Assembly (NCBI GenBank): GCA_025765615.1
Contig: JAIVFJ010000026.1
Span: 1-64,000, forward strand
Direction: 5' to 3'
Length of the DNA: 64,000 nucleotides
From: Zopfochytrium polystomum
Lineage: Eukaryota > Chytridiomycota > Chytridiomycetes > Chytridiales > Chytridiaceae
Positions 45,713 to 55,947 of the stretch are shown piece by piece (the stretch's first letter is position 1; every line of letters begins with the position of its first letter). Position numbers and translations under genes: made by a program. Below the pieces are notes generated by a model. That model had not been told where the DNA came from and ran no database searches. It saw only the letters and a list, made by a program, of their open reading frames with translations.

Positions 45713-46136
45713 CAGCGAAAGTGAATCGGATAACGGTGTACAGCTCTGGTGTTGGAGGTGACGGCACGACGGGTTGGATTCCGTGCTACTGCAATTAACG
45801 TCACCCCCAGTGGGCCTTACTGGGAGCACTATAGGCATGACTGTGGAAGGCCGGACCGATGTGGCAGACCGGCAATGTGAAATCAACCGAAGGCCCACGA
45901 ACACCGAAGTCCCAGCTTGTAGGCTAGTGTGGCCTGGACCTGTGTCAGAGGAGGTGGAGTCCTGAGCAGGGAGCCCATTCTGTAAGGAGTACCAACCAGG
46001 AGACAGTTATTCTCCTGATGTGCCCAGGCGAGACGCAGGGGAAAGCGTTGAGGGCAAGCTGTGTATGGGGGAGTGGTCGCCTTGCCTCATAGGGTACTGG
46101 GGGGAGCCCAGACCAGCATCGTGCGGAAGGCTCACC
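45713..46136 (+). ncRNA. Structured GC-rich repeat S, copy S3
   Basis: 424 bp on the plus strand, close to S2. The stem GGTGACG (about 45756) pairs with CGTCACC (about 45800), enclosing GCACG/CGTGC. ACGC/GCGT encloses an AGGGGAAA loop near 46032-46050. It is followed by a pyrimidine-rich TTTCTTTTGTGTGTAG (about 46160-46177) that resembles a 3' splice site. Confidence 0.5.
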
Positions 46137-47072
46137 TGTGCAGAGTTTTTTCTCTTGTGCTTTCTTTTGTGTGTAGGGTATCTTAGAAAATCTGAACTAA
46201 TTTTCCCTAAAGTTTCTTAAAGTTAAAACCATCACAAGTAGATTCTATTTCTCTACAACCACAAAACAAACATAGCACTTTAAAGTTTGGAATCCACCAC
46301 AAACTTCTTACCTTCAGTGTACACATTCAGGCCAACTGTGTTTGACAAGCACACCTTGCCCAGATCCATGTATATGTGCAGACAGCTTTTGAAGTTATTG
46401 AACAACCCACGAATGTCAACAAAACCTGGAACAAATGGGCCTACAAGGTCAAACTTTGTGAAGACAGCAGCATTGAGTGCTTCTATGCACAGCTCATGGC
46501 TAAGGGCCCCACTTAGTGTCATTGCATTTATATTCAGAATACTCACCCACCTCTTGTCCTAATCAATAGTCTTCGTTAACTCACTGAAATGGCTGCCTGA
46601 ATCAACTGGGACACTGGCACAGTGGATATCAGCAACACATACCTCAACAGCATATTTTATATGCCAAATCAAGCAGTTCATTACCGCTGCACTTGTTATG
46701 AATCACCCTCTGGAAACCTTCTGGAACCTTCTTTGCTTTCCTGACTTGTCGTGTTATCATTGGTATCATTGTATTACTAATTGCTCTTTCTGGAACTTCC
46801 TTTGAGTCTTGACAAGGAAGACTCTCAAAAGTTCCTTCTCTGCCTTGTCCTGTCCTGCCCTGTTCCTGACAGCACTGACTGCTGGAGTTGAACAGCCACC
46901 AAAATCAAACAGTTGACAGGAAAGTGCAAACTTCTGGGATTTCTGCATCCTCCGTTGTCAGATTAACTCATCATCCACAACGCAAGCTAAGTTAACAATA
47001 TTTGTTTTTGGTGATTCTGGCAAAAACTTCTTCTGCCATTGCCTTGCCTAATCTTTTTACATACTCTGCGAA

Positions 47073-47920
47073 ATGGGAGCAATGAAAACCATCCTCAATA
47101 TGCAGCTGGAACATCAACATGACAGAATCTTCTTACACAAGAAAGTCTATAGCAAGGAGTTAATTCAGTGCCATGCAAACACTATCAACAACCGCACTGC
47201 AGTAACTGGCCTTCCCAGTCATCTCTCAATCTTCAGCCACGCAGGATCGACAAAGCAACTGCAGATCAGAGACTGTACCAGGCAATACATGACAGCATCA
47301 ACTACCTTGCAACACACAGGCGACCAGACCTTGCCCCAGCAGTTTCACATCTTGGTGCCTTCAGCAAGGATCCTAGCAAGCAACACATGAAGATCCTTAT
47401 TCTGGTTCTCGAATATCTCAATGGTAATAGTGAGCATGGTTTATTCTATTCTCGCAACTGCACAGATATAGCTGGTTACTCTGACGCTGCCCATGGTGTC
47501 CACTCAGATGGGAAATCACAGCCTGGCTACTATGTTCTATTTGGAGGAACAGCTATTAGTTGGACATCTGTTCAGAGCAGTACTGTCATGCTGTCACCGC
47601 AGGAAGCTGAATATGTAGCTGTGTCTGAACTAGGACGAGAACTTAAGGCACTATCCCAACTCTACTCAGCACTTCAACTTCTGTCTCCAACTCCACTTGT
47701 CATCTACACTGACAACAGCAGTGTGATCAACCTCAGTTCAAATGATCTTCACACCAATCGGTCAAAACATATCATGGTAAAGTATCATTATATTCAAGAA
47801 CTTGTGGAACAAAAGGTAGTACGGCTTGAATGGATTGCTGGAGGAGAACAGCCTGCAGACTATATGACAAAATCTCTCTGCCTCAGTGAATACCATCTGA
47901 GTCGCACTGGTCTGTTTCCT
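47073..47920 (+). pseudogene. Element D2 RT tail and RNase H
   Basis: Copia RT tail (LNMQLEHQHDRIFLHKKVY, 47095-47160) then a frame change near 47230. RNase H from about 47390: YSDAAHGVHSDGKSQPGYYV, SPQEAEYVAVSELG, YTDNSSVINLSSN, ending ADYMTKSLCLSEYHLSRTG. The open frame continues to 48136 without domain content, across the 3' non-coding part. Confidence 0.85.
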
Positions 47921-48185
47921 CTGATTCATTTTTTCTTATCTGTGAAGCTGTTTTCTTCTTTGTTCTTTTTCATTACTTTGACTCATATTCTTTTACCTCT
48001 GAAGTTCAATATGTGCCCCCATCCATTTTTGTTAGTGTGGTCTGTCCTTTCTGTTCTGCCATCCGATGGCCAGTCATACGTGTTTGTGATTCTTCTTTCT
48101 CCAGTGTACGGTTTCCTTAAGTTGACTATGGCTTAAGGTTTTCCTCCGTGCCGGCCTTTGCTCCTGCCCACAGCTTAGGGGGGAG

Positions 48186-48414
48186 TGTTAGTTTTGGGTC
48201 TTTTGGTGTAAGCAGTGTGCAGGAGCTTTGACCAGTTTCTGCTCTGCAAGGATGACTTGCAGCATTTTGCAAGTGATGGTCCTCATAACAGTTTTGTATA
48301 AAGACAAACACAAGACTGACAGAAGCCAAGATCAACCTCCCACCACCACCACCTTCAGTAGTGTACACCACAGCAGCCCAACCCATCAATCAGCCACCAT
48401 AGCAAATTCTTTCA
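48186..48414 (+). repeat. Element D2 3' LTR
   Basis: 229 bp, preceded by the TTAGGGGGGAG polypurine tract (48175-48185) and followed by the CTTCC target copy. Confidence 0.92.
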
Positions 48415-49143
48415 CTTCCTTTCATGCTAATACCTGTGGTTGTCTTTGGTGTCTTCCTTGTGTGTGGGAGTGGGTATTGACCTTCCTTGCTTCTAAGACA
48501 GGTTATTCTCTCTGGCCTGGTGAGGCAGAGGTCTGTATCCTGGTAGGATGAAGCAAGAAGAGTCCCACTGTCTCCCACCCTGGTTGCACCCTCTCCCTTG
48601 GATTGAGTTGGAACACTCTCCTTGGAGTGAGACAAGTTGTGTCTGGTTCTGTTCAGTGGAAAACAGTTCTGATTTGGTTCAATGGGCACCTCTGCACACT
48701 AACTGTTCCTTGTGTCTGCCCTTTGTCTCTCCAACCCCCTCCAACTCAGGGTTTGACTTGTTATTTCTTTTGATGGGTTGTAGTGGCTTGTCACTCCCCT
48801 TACCGAGTCAGTCAGTCTTACCGATTCAGTCGGTTCTGTCTCTGGTCTAACCTGGCTTTGGCCTTGTGCCCCAGATGAAACCCTTCTGTGTCTTGCACCA
48901 AAGGATTATGCTTTCTTTTGTGATTGTGTCTGTTTCATGCTTTGGTGTGAGAAACCCCTCTTTTGTGTTAGAGATTTATTTGTGTTTTTCTTGGGCTTTT
49001 TAAGACTCCAAATACACTTTCCCGTCTAGTGCCCCTAGACACCCTCCTTTTGCCCCTTTTCATTAGTCAGGATTGGTATTTAGGTCCATGCTCTAGTTTC
49101 CACCTATAGCCCTAGGTGAGGAGTTAGAGAGCAGAGTCTCACA

Positions 49144-49860
49144 GAGGGCCACAGTTTTAGATGAAGCTGACTGAAGCGTCAGGGTCGTGTTGGTGGCGAT
49201 CCAGGTTGATGCAGCAGGGGTCGTTGATGACTTTTATTTCGAGGGCTCGGTGGAAGGTGGGGTTGAGCGAGTTACACGTCCAGGCGTCGGCTGGGTGTTC
49301 GGCGGCGACAAGGAGTTCCTGGAAGCTGCAATGGGAGTGGTGTGTTGGCGGATGCGGCAGAGGTTATTGCGTGCGTCACAAATGTCGCTGGCGCTGTGGT
49401 TGTGGTCATAAACAGCGCAGACGGCGTTGTCAGGGGTGGAGGGGATTCTGTGCACCGAACTTCGATAGAGAACCAGGTACAAGCGGTTCCAGCTCACTTG
49501 GCGAAGATGAGACTGAGAAAGGTGGCTGCACAGTGAAATCAAGTAGCTTAACGCAGTGGTGGTTAAACCAGTTTGTGACGGCAACAGGCTGGCTGGGAGC
49601 GCCGTCGTAGCGTTGGACAGCTTCGAGAAGTGACTTGAACGTGTTGTGGTTGACGGCTCTAGGTGTGGTGGGAGCGGGAGCAGGAAGGAGGGGGGTCATA
49701 GGAACGGGGTGGGGCATGGGAGACAATTCCGACAGTGGGGAGTTGGGTGGCAACTCTGGATGGAGACTGATGGCAATGGCAGTAACTCTGATGTCTTTTC
49801 TGGCAGCCTCTACAAGACAGCATTGGAGGAAGGGCTGCTGCCTGACCACTGCGAAAGGCT
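49144..49860 (-). pseudogene. Possible Ty3/gypsy gag fragment
   Basis: GC-rich minus-strand region. The frame 49430-49849 contains HNTFKSLLEAVQRYDGAPS and VTNWFNHHCVKLLDF, which look like the N-terminal gag helix and capsid start of fungal gypsy elements. The next frame (49234-49584) continues with a Pro/Ser/Thr-rich part. No CCHC knuckle is visible. Assignment tentative. Confidence 0.4.
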
Positions 49861-50402
49861 AAGCACTGATGGGTTTTGCCCATTCAAGAGGAGAGCTGTT
49901 ACTTGCTAGCCTTCCCTGCTCATCAACTACAATTTGCCTCCTGCTGAGCAAAACTGTCTGAACAACTTTCTCAGCATTGGTATTGTTCTGGGACTTTCCA
50001 AGCCTCAAGACATGGATTCATTCCTCTATCCGCCAGCCGCAACTCCCCCCACCACAAGCGCAGAGAGTGGTGTTGGCAGCCTCCTTGTGCTCCGGCTCGC
50101 TTGATCTTCTGGCCTTCTCTGTTGGGCTTCAGTACAGAATCCCTTCACCACCATTATCAATGTGCACAGGGGAAAAAAAAGGGGAGAAGGGATTTAACTG
50201 CAAATGCCAAGATCACTTCCAGGCTATCCCAAAGACTTTCATCTTGTCCTGTCTCTTCTTTCTGTTGCATTTCCATCTGTGCGGTATACTGCTTGTTCTG
50301 CTGGTCAGCCCAATCACCATTCTGCAAATGAAGTGCTTGAGGTTCAACTGTCTGCTGTTGTGAAGAACTTGGCAGTAAGAGAGCATTTGGATTTACTGGA
50401 AG
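49861..50402 (-). pseudogene. Family-2 gag-pol junction fragment
   Basis: 50150-50402 on the minus strand matches element E around 22360-22620: ALHLQNGDWADQQNKQY, then an acidic/Gln-rich tail running without a break into VILAFAVKS, the start of pol. Here gag and pol share one frame, showing that the frame break in E is a mutation. The fragment continues beyond the gypsy solo LTR at 52410. 49861-50150: nothing recognised. Confidence 0.7.
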
Positions 50403-52405
50403 TGTGAGGACAACAGGCCGTCAAGCCTGTGACCTCAAATAAAAGAGTGTTTACCCACTTTTTCACTGATAATTGTGAGGATTATCCACCTGTCTCAAAG
50501 CGCGTTATACACGCATTCGGCTTGGACTCCGTTGTACATATTATTTTTTATTATTATTGGTTGTCCACATAAGCCACCGACTGACACTTGTTGTCGCGCC
50601 TACGTCACCTGCCACTATGATTATTTGTGCTATTATTATTCTTATTATTCTGTACAACGGCTGCAGATCTAGTGATTCAGTGTTTGCTCAACTGCTGGCA
50701 TAAGGCTTCCTTGCCCAGTGGTTAGAGCGCTCCCTTCAATTGGGAAGGTACCAAGTTTGAGACATGCTGACTGTTGGGCTGCAAAGTCCACCATGTCCAG
50801 CTAATAACCCCTCACTTTTGGAATGACTAAGGACTGAGCCACTTCTGTGGGAGAGGTGCAAAGTCCAGATGCCCAGCTACCATGATGTAATGCCTCATAT
50901 GAGTGGTATGAGAAGACAGGGCTTTCCTTTCTCTTTCTGTTGGTGATTTTTACTTATTTTTTCAAATAGTATTTTCCTTTGTTTTGGCTCTTTTTCTTGT
51001 TTTATCTTTTATTTAATTGTTTGTTTACTCTTTGTGTGTCTTCCTTTCTTTCTGTGGCTGTGGTGACTGTCTCCTTGTCTGCACCAATCATTTCTTCCCA
51101 GTTCCTCCACCACCCCCTCCACTCTGCTCTGGTGGCTGTCTGCCAAGAAATGGCCCCATGATTTTCTGAGCTGTCTCTCTTTGTTGATGGCTCAGCCCCA
51201 TTGGTGAATCACCCACCCATTCTGTTCTTTACTCTTTTTTTATTGTTTTGTTGTTTTGTATGTGTTTTCCCTCCTTTTTCCTCTCCTCCCTGTGATTCCA
51301 ACCCTCTCCTATTTAAACTGCTGCCTCCCCTTCTTGTTGACTGTGAGAACTGTACCTGAAGTCCCTTGCCTGCCCTTTTCTTCCTGACTGTGTGTATGAG
51401 CCGGGGGGTTGCAGTCCCCTGGTGTGTGACAGGAGGTTGAAGTCCCCTTGGCCATCATGGCAGTGTGCTGGGTTCAATCCCCAGTGCACCTCACCATTCT
51501 GCATGCTGCTTAGGTTGGACTGGGTAGGAGCCACTCGGTGATGGAAGGATAGAGGGTAAATCTGTGGTGGTGCCTCTAGGCTCCTGTCAATACATCTAGT
51601 CAAATCCAGGTCTCTCAAAGTGATATGAATGAGCTGGCTGGTCAGGTACTGCTGCAGGAATGGTCTCTCAGGTATGCCCCCATCTCCCTGTGTGTTGGCT
51701 CCTGTGGCCTCTGGTGGGCCTGGTCTTCACTGGGTTCAGATCCTCTTTCTCTCAGATTAATGCCAGTGATGTCATGGTGTCACACTTGTGTGTGGGAGTG
51801 GGTTTTAACCTTCCTTGCTTCTAAGATAGGGGATTCCTCTGGCCTGGTGAGGCAGATGTCTGTGTCCTAGTAGGATGAAGCAAGAAGAGTCCCACTGTCT
51901 CCCACCCTGTGTGCCCCCTCCTTGGATTGAGTTGGAACCTCTCTTGGGAGTGAGACAAGATGTGTCTGGTTCTGTTAAGTGGAAAACAGTTCTGGTTTGG
52001 TCCAACAGGCATCTCTGCACACCAACTGTTCCTTGTGTTTGCCCTTTGTGTCCAACCCCCTCCAACTTAGGGCTTGTCTTTGGCAGAGAGGGAGCTGGTG
52101 CTCCAAGGTGGTGGCTCCAACAGGTTGGGACCTGGCCACTTTCCTCCCCACTCTCTTGCCTTTCTCCTTGGCTTCTGCCTTGGGAAGGAGCTGGCACAGA
52201 TGTGTGATAGCTGCTCTTTTTTGAGTTTAAAGAGTTTCTTTTGTGTTTGATGATGGGCTTTAGAAGACTCCAAACACATTTTCCTGTCTGGTGACCCCTA
52301 GACACCTTCTTTTACCCTTTTCATTAGATAGGATTGGTATTTAGGCCATTGCTCTATTTCCACCTCCAGCCCAGGGTGAGGAGATTTAGAGAGCACAGTC
52401 TCACA
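50403..52405 (+). mobile_element. Gypsy solo LTR, about 2.0 kb, TSD GAAG
   Basis: Begins TGTGAGGAC and ends GTCTCACA. Flanked by GAAG at 50399-50402 and 52406-52409. It splits a family-2 gag, whose two parts join cleanly when it is removed. It aligns with the chromovirus 3' LTR (41459-41949 and 48420-49143), but carries about 0.8 kb extra in the middle (roughly 50770-51660), so a further insertion is possible. Orientation follows the chromovirus. Confidence 0.75.
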
Positions 52406-52409
52406 GAAG

Positions 52410-52620
52410 TCGTTGCTCGTTGCTGTTGCTGTTGTTGCAGTTGCTGAAAGAAATGTGTTGGTGCAGGGGTTTTGTTGTTGATGTTGATAGAAGTGTCGAG
52501 AAAAATGGGCTTGCCACATTTGCTGAAGCGACAAAGACACAACTTGATAGCGTAAAAATGGAGTTGCACATTGAAACTGAATTTCACCACAACACAGAGA
52601 GCTTGTTTGAAGAATCACTG
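52410..52620 (-). pseudogene. Family-2 gag fragment, continuation
   Basis: On the minus strand: remains of the zinc knuckle (a KCGK-like start), then THFFQQLQQQQQQRA, matching the Gln-rich part of E's gag (near 22640-22670). It joins the fragment at 50402 across the solo LTR. Confidence 0.65.
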
Positions 52621-53797
52621 AGTTGCCTCAGGTAGATTAGATGCTGAAGGATTGAAAAAAAAAGTGGTTCGACGTAAATTGGTTGCGTTTTGGGTGAGTT
52701 GTGGGTGTGGGAGGTTCCAGTCATTAGATTTCAGCATGTGTGAAGTATTGCTCCTGCACACTGCGAACCTAAACCAACGGTAATCACGGATGTGTGAGTC
52801 CGATAGTCAGACCTATACTGGAGTTCCCCCACCACTAAGCGCTCTCACTAGATTTGACTGAAGATCTCGCAAATGAGGCTGGTTATCCCAGGGCAGCTTT
52901 TTATAGGGAGAGTGGCTAGAGGAAACCGAGAAAAAAAAAGAAAGAAGAACGGAAGAAAATGTTTGACTAAATATGAAAGGAAGTATGACGAGCAAAAGAC
53001 TGGCAAGAGAAACGATAAGAGAAGAGAAGTAACGCTGCTAACCGCTGGATATTGAGCGTATCTGTAACCATGTCCGCAATTGCGGATTCTGTAATATGAA
53101 CATCTGTGTCCGCTCCGACAACCAGTTTGTGCAGATATCCGCACTTTCAACTTGTTGCTCTAAATATATGAGATATTTGCATCCTCTCTGTGTCCGCAAA
53201 GCGGATATGTCGGATCCTCCCAATCCAATATTATCTGCATCCAGCGGAGAGGATATTGTGGATATCTATCATCTGCTTTTTCGGTTGGCAGCCTTAATAT
53301 GAAGCACTCACAACATCATGTACACATATGAACAAGAAGCTCAAGGGCTACTTTGGTCGAATGTAGCTCTAGCGTCTCGTGGCTGGGGAACTACTGGGTA
53401 GGTCCGACTAGCAGACTCACAAATTCATAATTACACTCCTGTCGGCCAGCCGTGAATGTGCAATGACTCAACTCTATCCCACGTCTTTTCCACTCTGTCA
53501 ACCCTAAGTCGTCAGCCTTCTATCGCTTACCATCGAGAACAGCACAACTGCGCTGGCGCGGTGTATTACGGAGGGAAAACTTGAATTCACTCGGGCGGTT
53601 CTCCAAAATCCATGGTTCCTCCCAACAAACGGTCGAAGAAGAGTTTCCCCTCAAGCTCATTGCCTCTGACCAGTGAGAATGGAGCGTTGTGCCCTTCCTC
53701 ACGCGAGCGGAGGAGGATGAATAGTGGCTACAAGAGTTTTTCTGTTTTCGACGGTGTTGAGAATCTGGCCCTTACTTGTCAACCGACTCTATCTGCC
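52621..53797. other. Right margin of the retrotransposon nest and YOS1 upstream region
   Basis: 52750-52775 resembles the family-2 LTR (GCTCCTGCACACTGC). 53045-53270 carries repeated TCCGC/GCGGA and GATATC-like words on both strands, suggesting a decayed inverted-repeat element. 53300-53797 is unique-looking; an open frame in phase with YOS1 extends up to 53612 but shows no homology. No gene called. Confidence 0.45.
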
Positions 53798-54209
53798 ATG
53801 GCTATCCTTCCGTTTGCTTCGTTCGGTCAAATCTTCTACTTCGGACTGTTACTGGTGAATGCAGTCGCCATCCTGCACGAACAACGGTTTCTTGCGCGAA
53901 GTAGAGTATTCGGATCTATGTAGTTGCAGCTTGCCACGGCTTACCATTTTTCATCACCACCCAGTCGGGCTGGGGGACTCGTCCTCCCAAGTTCAGCAAG
54001 GCTATGGCCAAACATTCGATGCGCAAAACTCCATCACAGCTCGGATTGTCAATCTTATATCGGCAGTGCGAACACTTTTGAGGAGTTGAGTGCTTTCGAT
54101 CGTGCTTCACTGTCATCGGCTAAGGCTTGTTTCTCCCCCCACGTCAGTACCACTAATTGGACTTAATCTTATCGTAATTCTCTACGAGCTACTTCTGGGT
54201 TCTTTGTGA
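53798..54209 (+). CDS. YOS1: Yos1/IER3IP1 family ER-Golgi membrane protein, 3 exons
   Basis: Small two-helix membrane protein. In yeast Yos1 works with Yip1-Yif1 in ER-to-Golgi transport at COPII vesicles. Exons 53798-53900, 53965-54084 and 54148-54209 give 94 residues; introns are 64 and 63 bp, GT-AG, in phase. Seen: the N-terminal hydrophobic segment (FGQIFYFGLLLVNAVAIL) followed by the family signature HEQRFLARIG, the central QQGYGQ, then ARIVNLISAVRTLLRIPLI and a hydrophobic C-terminus with ILYELLLG. Length and both signatures match the family (about 80-95 residues). The start at 53798 gives the family-typical N-terminus; the upstream in-frame Met at 53612 is less likely. Confidence 0.92.
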
Positions 54210-54381
54210 AATCGTCACTGCAATAATAACGTAGCAATGTAGATGTGAAGGAGAGTCCCATTTTTAACCTGCCGTCATCCCCGTTTTCGAGCAAACAACG
54301 GCACCGGCCCATCCAATCTACTTGCCATTGATAAAATGGCTATATTGGAAACAAGGTCAACACATACGAGAGGGAAAAGTT

Positions 54382-55156
54382 TTACGCTTGATCCTCCTCA
54401 CCAGGCTTTCGGGGAATACGCTTCGAAAACATCGCTGATTTTTCAAAACTTACGGCACTCTTCGCCGGCGGCCGACCTAGGGAGCTTTTCGATAGGGGAA
54501 CCACCGCAATGCCGCTACAACAGACCAAAGTGTGAGAACTACAAGGGAGGAAACAAAGTAGTGGCAAGCACAAACCTAATCTTCTTCTCAAAAGCGCTTC
54601 GCTTCGCTGGTCTGTCGAATTCATGTTCCTCGACAATTCTCGTGTGCATTCCTCTCTGCAGTTTTCCCCTTCTGGCGTCCGCTTCCTTCTGAGCTTCCAA
54701 CTGTCTAGACGGCAAAACGATCGCATCAAACTTCTCATTGGACACGGATAAAGATAAACGAACAGTCGAAGCTAGACTACCCACCTCTGAAGTGCCTCCG
54801 CAGCTTCGAATACGCTCTGCGTCAGCGCCGCCTTTTGAAGATTCCGCTCCCGCCCTTTTTCTTGACGTTCGATGCGCCTCTCTCGTTCCTCATCCCGCTT
54901 CCTGAGGCGAATGAGGTTCAGGAAGGAAATTACTGGGTTCGGGCACATACCTCTTCACCGCCTCAAGGTGAGCTGCCTCGGTTTGAGCGGCTGCCGATCG
55001 GGCATCCCGAGTGGAGACTGCCTCGGGAGCGTCATCGCTGTCATACTCGCCGTGGTCGGTGTTTCCCGCTTCCCGGTCGATGGAGGTAACCCGATTGTCC
55101 CCAGCTTCGCTTCTGGCTTCCGTGGTTTCCAGATTGTCATCAAAGTTGCTCCTCAT
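54382..55156 (-). CDS. Putative UTP16/NOL7-like nucleolar protein, 4 exons
   Basis: Starts MRSNFDDN at 55156. Acidic region ending DSDDAPEAVST, then Ala/Glu-rich and a highly basic coiled-coil-like stretch (KRDEERERRIERQEKGRER). The DDAPEAV motif before a charged helix is the hallmark I recall for Utp16/Bud21 and human NOL7, factors of the small-subunit processome. Exons: 55156-54951, 54901-54785, about 54735-54576, and 54538-54382. Introns of 49, about 49 and 37 bp are GT-AG; the acceptor of the second is uncertain. The C-terminus (VPLSKSSLGRPPAKSA...) is basic. It is convergent with YOS1, with 172 bp between stops. Family call moderate. Confidence 0.5.
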
Positions 55157-55947
55157 GCTGGAGATTTGGCGAACGAAAAAAAACCTGACAAGTGATGTAG
55201 GGCCAGGAAGCTAAGACATCCCCGACCGCTGATGGGTCTGGCACCGCTGGAGTTTTCCCTTCGGCCACAAAGAATTCATGAGAGCGGTTCTTTCGGCACA
55301 CCTACCAACTTCAGTGAGGCGAAGCGGTCTGCTCTTTTTCAGCTGAGGTGGCCACGCTGGCATTCTTCACGCCGAGGAGCGCGCTAATTCACTTGCGGCA
55401 AGTGTTTATCTACAATCATAGAATAAACATGAGCGAACGAAGCAAAAGCGAAGAGATTAATAGGTATCTTCCACTATGTCAAGCACCGAAATAAGCAGTG
55501 TTTTTTTTTTTTTTTTTTTTTTTTTGTGGCAACAACCAACTTTCGGAGCAAATCGGGGCATGGCCCCAGTGATGTAGTGAGGAAAGACCAAACAGCACCA
55601 CTTTGAAACAGTACACGTGCTTGACCAATGGCGGTTAGGCGAATCGACAGTCCAATGTTGAGCAGTTGCGGTGCTATTGGGCGAGCAACAAAAAAAAAAA
55701 AAAATAAAATAAAAAATAATTAAAGCAAAGTGAACTCTCACACTTTCATGTTTCTTTCACCATGTGCGGGGGTTCTTCGACAAATGATAAAAATCGAGAA
55801 AAGAATGGCAATACGCTGCCGGTGAAGTCCACAATAGAAACAAGGGTGGCGGAATAATACAAAGAAAAGATGGTTCCTTCGTTTGAAGACGGTATCAGTA
55901 TCGACGCAGTCGACGTCGGGATCGGAGGGGAGGAATGGGGAGCTGTT
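55157..55947. other. Intergenic region with homopolymer tracts
   Basis: No gene seen. Contains a T run of about 25 (55500-55525) and an A run of about 14 (55689-55703), typical of poly(dA:dT) promoter or terminator DNA. Confidence 0.5.

Larger units (their letters stand above)
41950..48414 (+). mobile_element. Ty1/copia element D2 (family 2), full length, non-autonomous, TSD CTTCC
   Basis: 229-bp LTRs at 41950-42178 and 48186-48414 with one visible mismatch (T/C in GGTCCTNATAAC). CTTCC on both outer sides (41945-41949 and 48415-48419) and a TTAGGGGGGAG polypurine tract before the 3' LTR. The interior has no recognisable gag zinc knuckle, integrase or YVDD, only the RT tail and RNase H (47073-47900). 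It must have moved with enzymes supplied in trans. It is inserted in the chromovirus LTR. Confidence 0.92.
41459..49143 (+). repeat. Chromovirus 3' LTR, split by element D2
   Basis: Begins TGTGAGGACGACAGG directly after a purine-rich tract (AAAAAAGAGG), with AATAAAA nearby. It runs to 41949, is interrupted by D2, and resumes at 48420, ending CTCACA near 49143. It aligns with the solo LTR at 50403-52405 on both sides of D2, but lacks about 0.8 kb of its middle. Confidence 0.75.

Noticed and set aside
45713..46136. Group I intron, hammerhead or HDV-like ribozyme identity for module S.
   Set aside because: No P-Q-R-S core; only one CTGATGT...GAAA resemblance, with a wrong core base and no conserved partner in S1. 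I keep it as an unclassified structured element.
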